A stretch of DNA of 42,067 nt. Source: an uncultured Methanomicrobiales archaeon (lineage in GTDB: Archaea > Halobacteriota > Methanomicrobia > Methanomicrobiales > Methanospirillaceae). Of this stretch, positions 40,658 to 42,067 are shown in pieces (position 1 is the stretch's first letter; each line of letters starts with the position of its first letter). The translations under genes and the position numbers were made by a program. The DNA lies in assembly GCA_903900025.1 (NCBI GenBank), contig CAIULN010000007.1:1-42067 (forward strand). Reading direction: 5' to 3'. The notes under the pieces are model-generated. The model worked only from the letters and a program-made list of their open reading frames with translations. It was not told the DNA's origin and made no database searches.

Positions 40658-42067
40658 ATGGCAGAAAAGAAGAAAGCAGGTTCTAAGAAGATGGAAGCAA
40701 AGAAGGAAGCCTCCGTAAAACAGGAAGCCAGAATGCAGGCAGCACCCGCACCCAAGCAGGCTCCCGCCGCCGGAAAAGTCCCGGTTACAGGTAAGAAAGA
40801 ACAGCCGCGCATCGGTGTGTTCATCTGCCACTGCGGTACCAATATTGCGGGTTCAATTGATATCAAGGAAGTTGAAGCATACGCAAAGACTATCCCGAAT
40901 GTGGCCCACGCGGACAATTACCAGTATATCTGTTCCACACCGGGTCAGAAGAAAATCACTGACGCCATCAAAGAGCACAAGCTCACCGGCACAGTTGTTG
41001 CTGCATGTTCCCCTCGCCTCCATGAACCGACGTTCAGGACTGCGACCAAGGAAGGTGGCTTAAACCAGTTCCGGTTCGAGATGGCAAACATCCGTGAGCA
41101 GAACTCATGGGTGCACATGCATGACCCCGAGGGTGCAACCGCGAAGGCAAAGGATGCCATACGAATCGCGGTCGCAAAGGCATCCCTCCTGCAGGACCTT
41201 ACCCCCAAGACAGTGCCCGTTGAGAGAGCGGCACTGGTTGTCGGTGCCGGCGTCGCCGGCATGCAGGCAGCACTCGATCTTGCGGCAGCAGGGATCAAGA
41301 CCTACCTTGTCGAAAAGAGCCCGTCCATTGGCGGACGCATGTCCCAGCTGGACAAGACGTTCCCGACACTCGACTGTTCCCAGTGCATCCTGACACCCAA
41401 GATGGTGGATGTCGGCAGAAGTCCCAATATCGAACTCATGACGTACAGTGATGTCGAGGCGGTCGAAGGATACATCGGCAACTTCGACGTGACCATCCGC
41501 AAGAAAGCGCATGGTGTGCTCACCATGCCGGAGGCGGAAGCAAAGGGTATCAGCGGAGGCGGATGCAACGGCTGCGGTGATTGTGAACCGGTCTGCCCGG
41601 TCATCAAGCCCAACGAGTTCGAGATGGGCATGAAACCGCGGAAGGCGATCTATATCAACTTCCCGCAGGTCGTCCCGCTTCTCTACACCATTGACTGGGA
41701 CTCCTGTATCAAATGCGGCCTGTGTGTAACGGCATGCGGTGACAAGAAAGCCATTGATCTCGAACAAAAGGATGAATTCGTCAAGATTAAGGTGGGAACG
41801 GTCATCCTCGCAATCGGGTTTGATCTCTTCCCGGTTGAAAACAAGAAGGAATGGGGTTACAAGAGATTCGAGAATGTCATTACGAGCCTTGAATTCGAGC
41901 GGCTGATCTGCGCGTCCGGTCCGACGAGCGGTCACATTATCCGCCCGAGCGATGGCGAAACACCCAAACGGGTGGCATTTGTCCTCTGCGCCGGCTCGCG
42001 TGACAATACCGGCATCGGCAAACCCTACTGTTCAAGGTTCTGCTGCATGTATTCCTTAAAGCATGCC
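40658..42067 (+). CDS. hdrA: heterodisulfide reductase subunit A, 5' part (runs off window)
   Basis: 470 codons are visible and no stop is reached. Residues 1-50 are a Lys/Ala/Pro/Gln-rich low-complexity extension absent from typical HdrA. The core starts RIGVFICHCGTNIAGSIDI (Cys57, Cys59 of the N-terminal cluster). CSPRLHEPTF, the FAD-binding VVGAGVAGMQAALDLA with EKSPSIGGRMSQLDKTFPTLDCSQC, the inserted ferredoxin motif CNGCGDCEPVCP and the second CIKCGLCVTAC follow, then VILAIGF and PYCSRFCCMYSLKHA. FAD in this subunit splits electron pairs between heterodisulfide and ferredoxin. The conserved positions are Cys; no in-frame TGA (selenocysteine) occurs. ATG 40658 follows GAGGTGGG. Confidence 0.96.
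   Translation, partial: MAEKKKAGSKKMEAKKEASVKQEARMQAAPAPKQAPAAGKVPVTGKKEQPRIGVFICHCGTNIAGSIDIKEVEAYAKTIPNVAHADNYQYICSTPGQKKITDAIKEHKLTGTVVAACSPRLHEPTFRTATKEGGLNQFRFEMANIREQNSWVHMHDPEGATAKAKDAIRIAVAKASLLQDLTPKTVPVERAALVVGAGVAGMQAALDLAAAGIKTYLVEKSPSIGGRMSQLDKTFPTLDCSQCILTPKMVDVGRSPNIELMTYSDVEAVEGYIGNFDVTIRKKAHGVLTMPEAEAKGISGGGCNGCGDCEPVCPVIKPNEFEMGMKPRKAIYINFPQVVPLLYTIDWDSCIKCGLCVTACGDKKAIDLEQKDEFVKIKVGTVILAIGFDLFPVENKKEWGYKRFENVITSLEFERLICASGPTSGHIIRPSDGETPKRVAFVLCAGSRDNTGIGKPYCSRFCCMYSLKHA

Noticed and set aside
40658-42067. Selenocysteine in HdrA
   Set aside because: No in-frame TGA occurs in the visible 470 codons; the conserved positions are encoded as Cys.
1-42067. CRISPR arrays, insertion sequences, integrase or attachment sites
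   Set aside because: No regularly spaced repeats, transposase-like frames or tRNA-end duplications were seen; the region looks like stable chromosome.

Overview
The window is about 42 kb of chromosome from a hydrogen- or formate-using methanogenic archaeon, most likely of the order Methanomicrobiales (Methanoregula-like). The sequence itself shows methanogenesis genes (ftr, a fwdF-type polyferredoxin, hdrC, hdrB, hdrA), coenzyme B (CoB) biosynthesis genes (aksA, aksD, aksE, aksF), a methanogenesis-marker-11 protein, archaeal-type PheS/PheT/TrpS/EndA, multi-PAS sensor kinases and AT-rich archaeal TATA boxes. The genus is an inference from overall protein character and was not tested.

Layout. 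1-3.2 kb: coupled micro-ORFs with a small membrane peptide, a membrane PAS sensor paired with a degenerate RecA-fold protein, a lipoprotein and an unknown small protein. 3.4-6.5 kb: 8-oxoguanine glycosylase, S-adenosyl/S-inosylhomocysteine hydrolase and hisF. 6.4-11.9 kb: a tight leftward operon endA-trpS-pheS-pheT (tRNA splicing and aminoacylation), whose end overlaps hisF tail to tail. 11.9-14.7 kb: a hybrid response-regulator/PAS/GAF histidine kinase. 14.9-16.9 kb: endonuclease IV, an Mth938-like protein and a metallophosphoesterase. 17-20.3 kb: a surface protein, a small membrane protein and a 14-TM drug exporter with a striking tandem operator upstream. 20.4-24.5 kb: a REC-PAS protein, a stand-alone LigD 3'-phosphoesterase, a PEBP lipoprotein, two membrane proteins and a Cys-rich secreted protein. 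24.5-28.5 kb: thiM-thiE, a small membrane protein, and a glycosyltransferase divergent from a UbiA-type prenyltransferase.

28.5-36.2 kb is the most interesting part. Eight leftward genes, every junction overlapping by 1-23 bases, read mmp11 - biotin-synthase-like radical SAM - IorA-like ThDP enzyme - aksA - aksD - aksE - an unknown conserved protein - aksF. aksA/D/E/F make 2-oxosuberate, the chain-elongation product that leads to CoB. To my knowledge the next steps (decarboxylation to 7-oxoheptanoate, then thiol introduction) have no assigned enzymes. The co-transcribed ThDP enzyme and the Fe-S radical SAM enzyme are chemically plausible candidates. The unknown gene is split by a frameshift at a run of nine C.

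36.5-42.07 kb: ftr points left. A divergent rightward operon carries a 2[4Fe-4S] ferredoxin (FwdG-like), an 8x[4Fe-4S] polyferredoxin (FwdF), hdrC, hdrB and the 5' part of hdrA, which runs off the window. This order fits the known physical coupling of heterodisulfide reductase to formylmethanofuran dehydrogenase, i.e. the last and first steps of CO2-reducing methanogenesis. HdrA has an unusual Lys/Ala-rich N-terminal extension of about 50 residues. No rRNA, tRNA, CRISPR array or insertion sequence was recognised.
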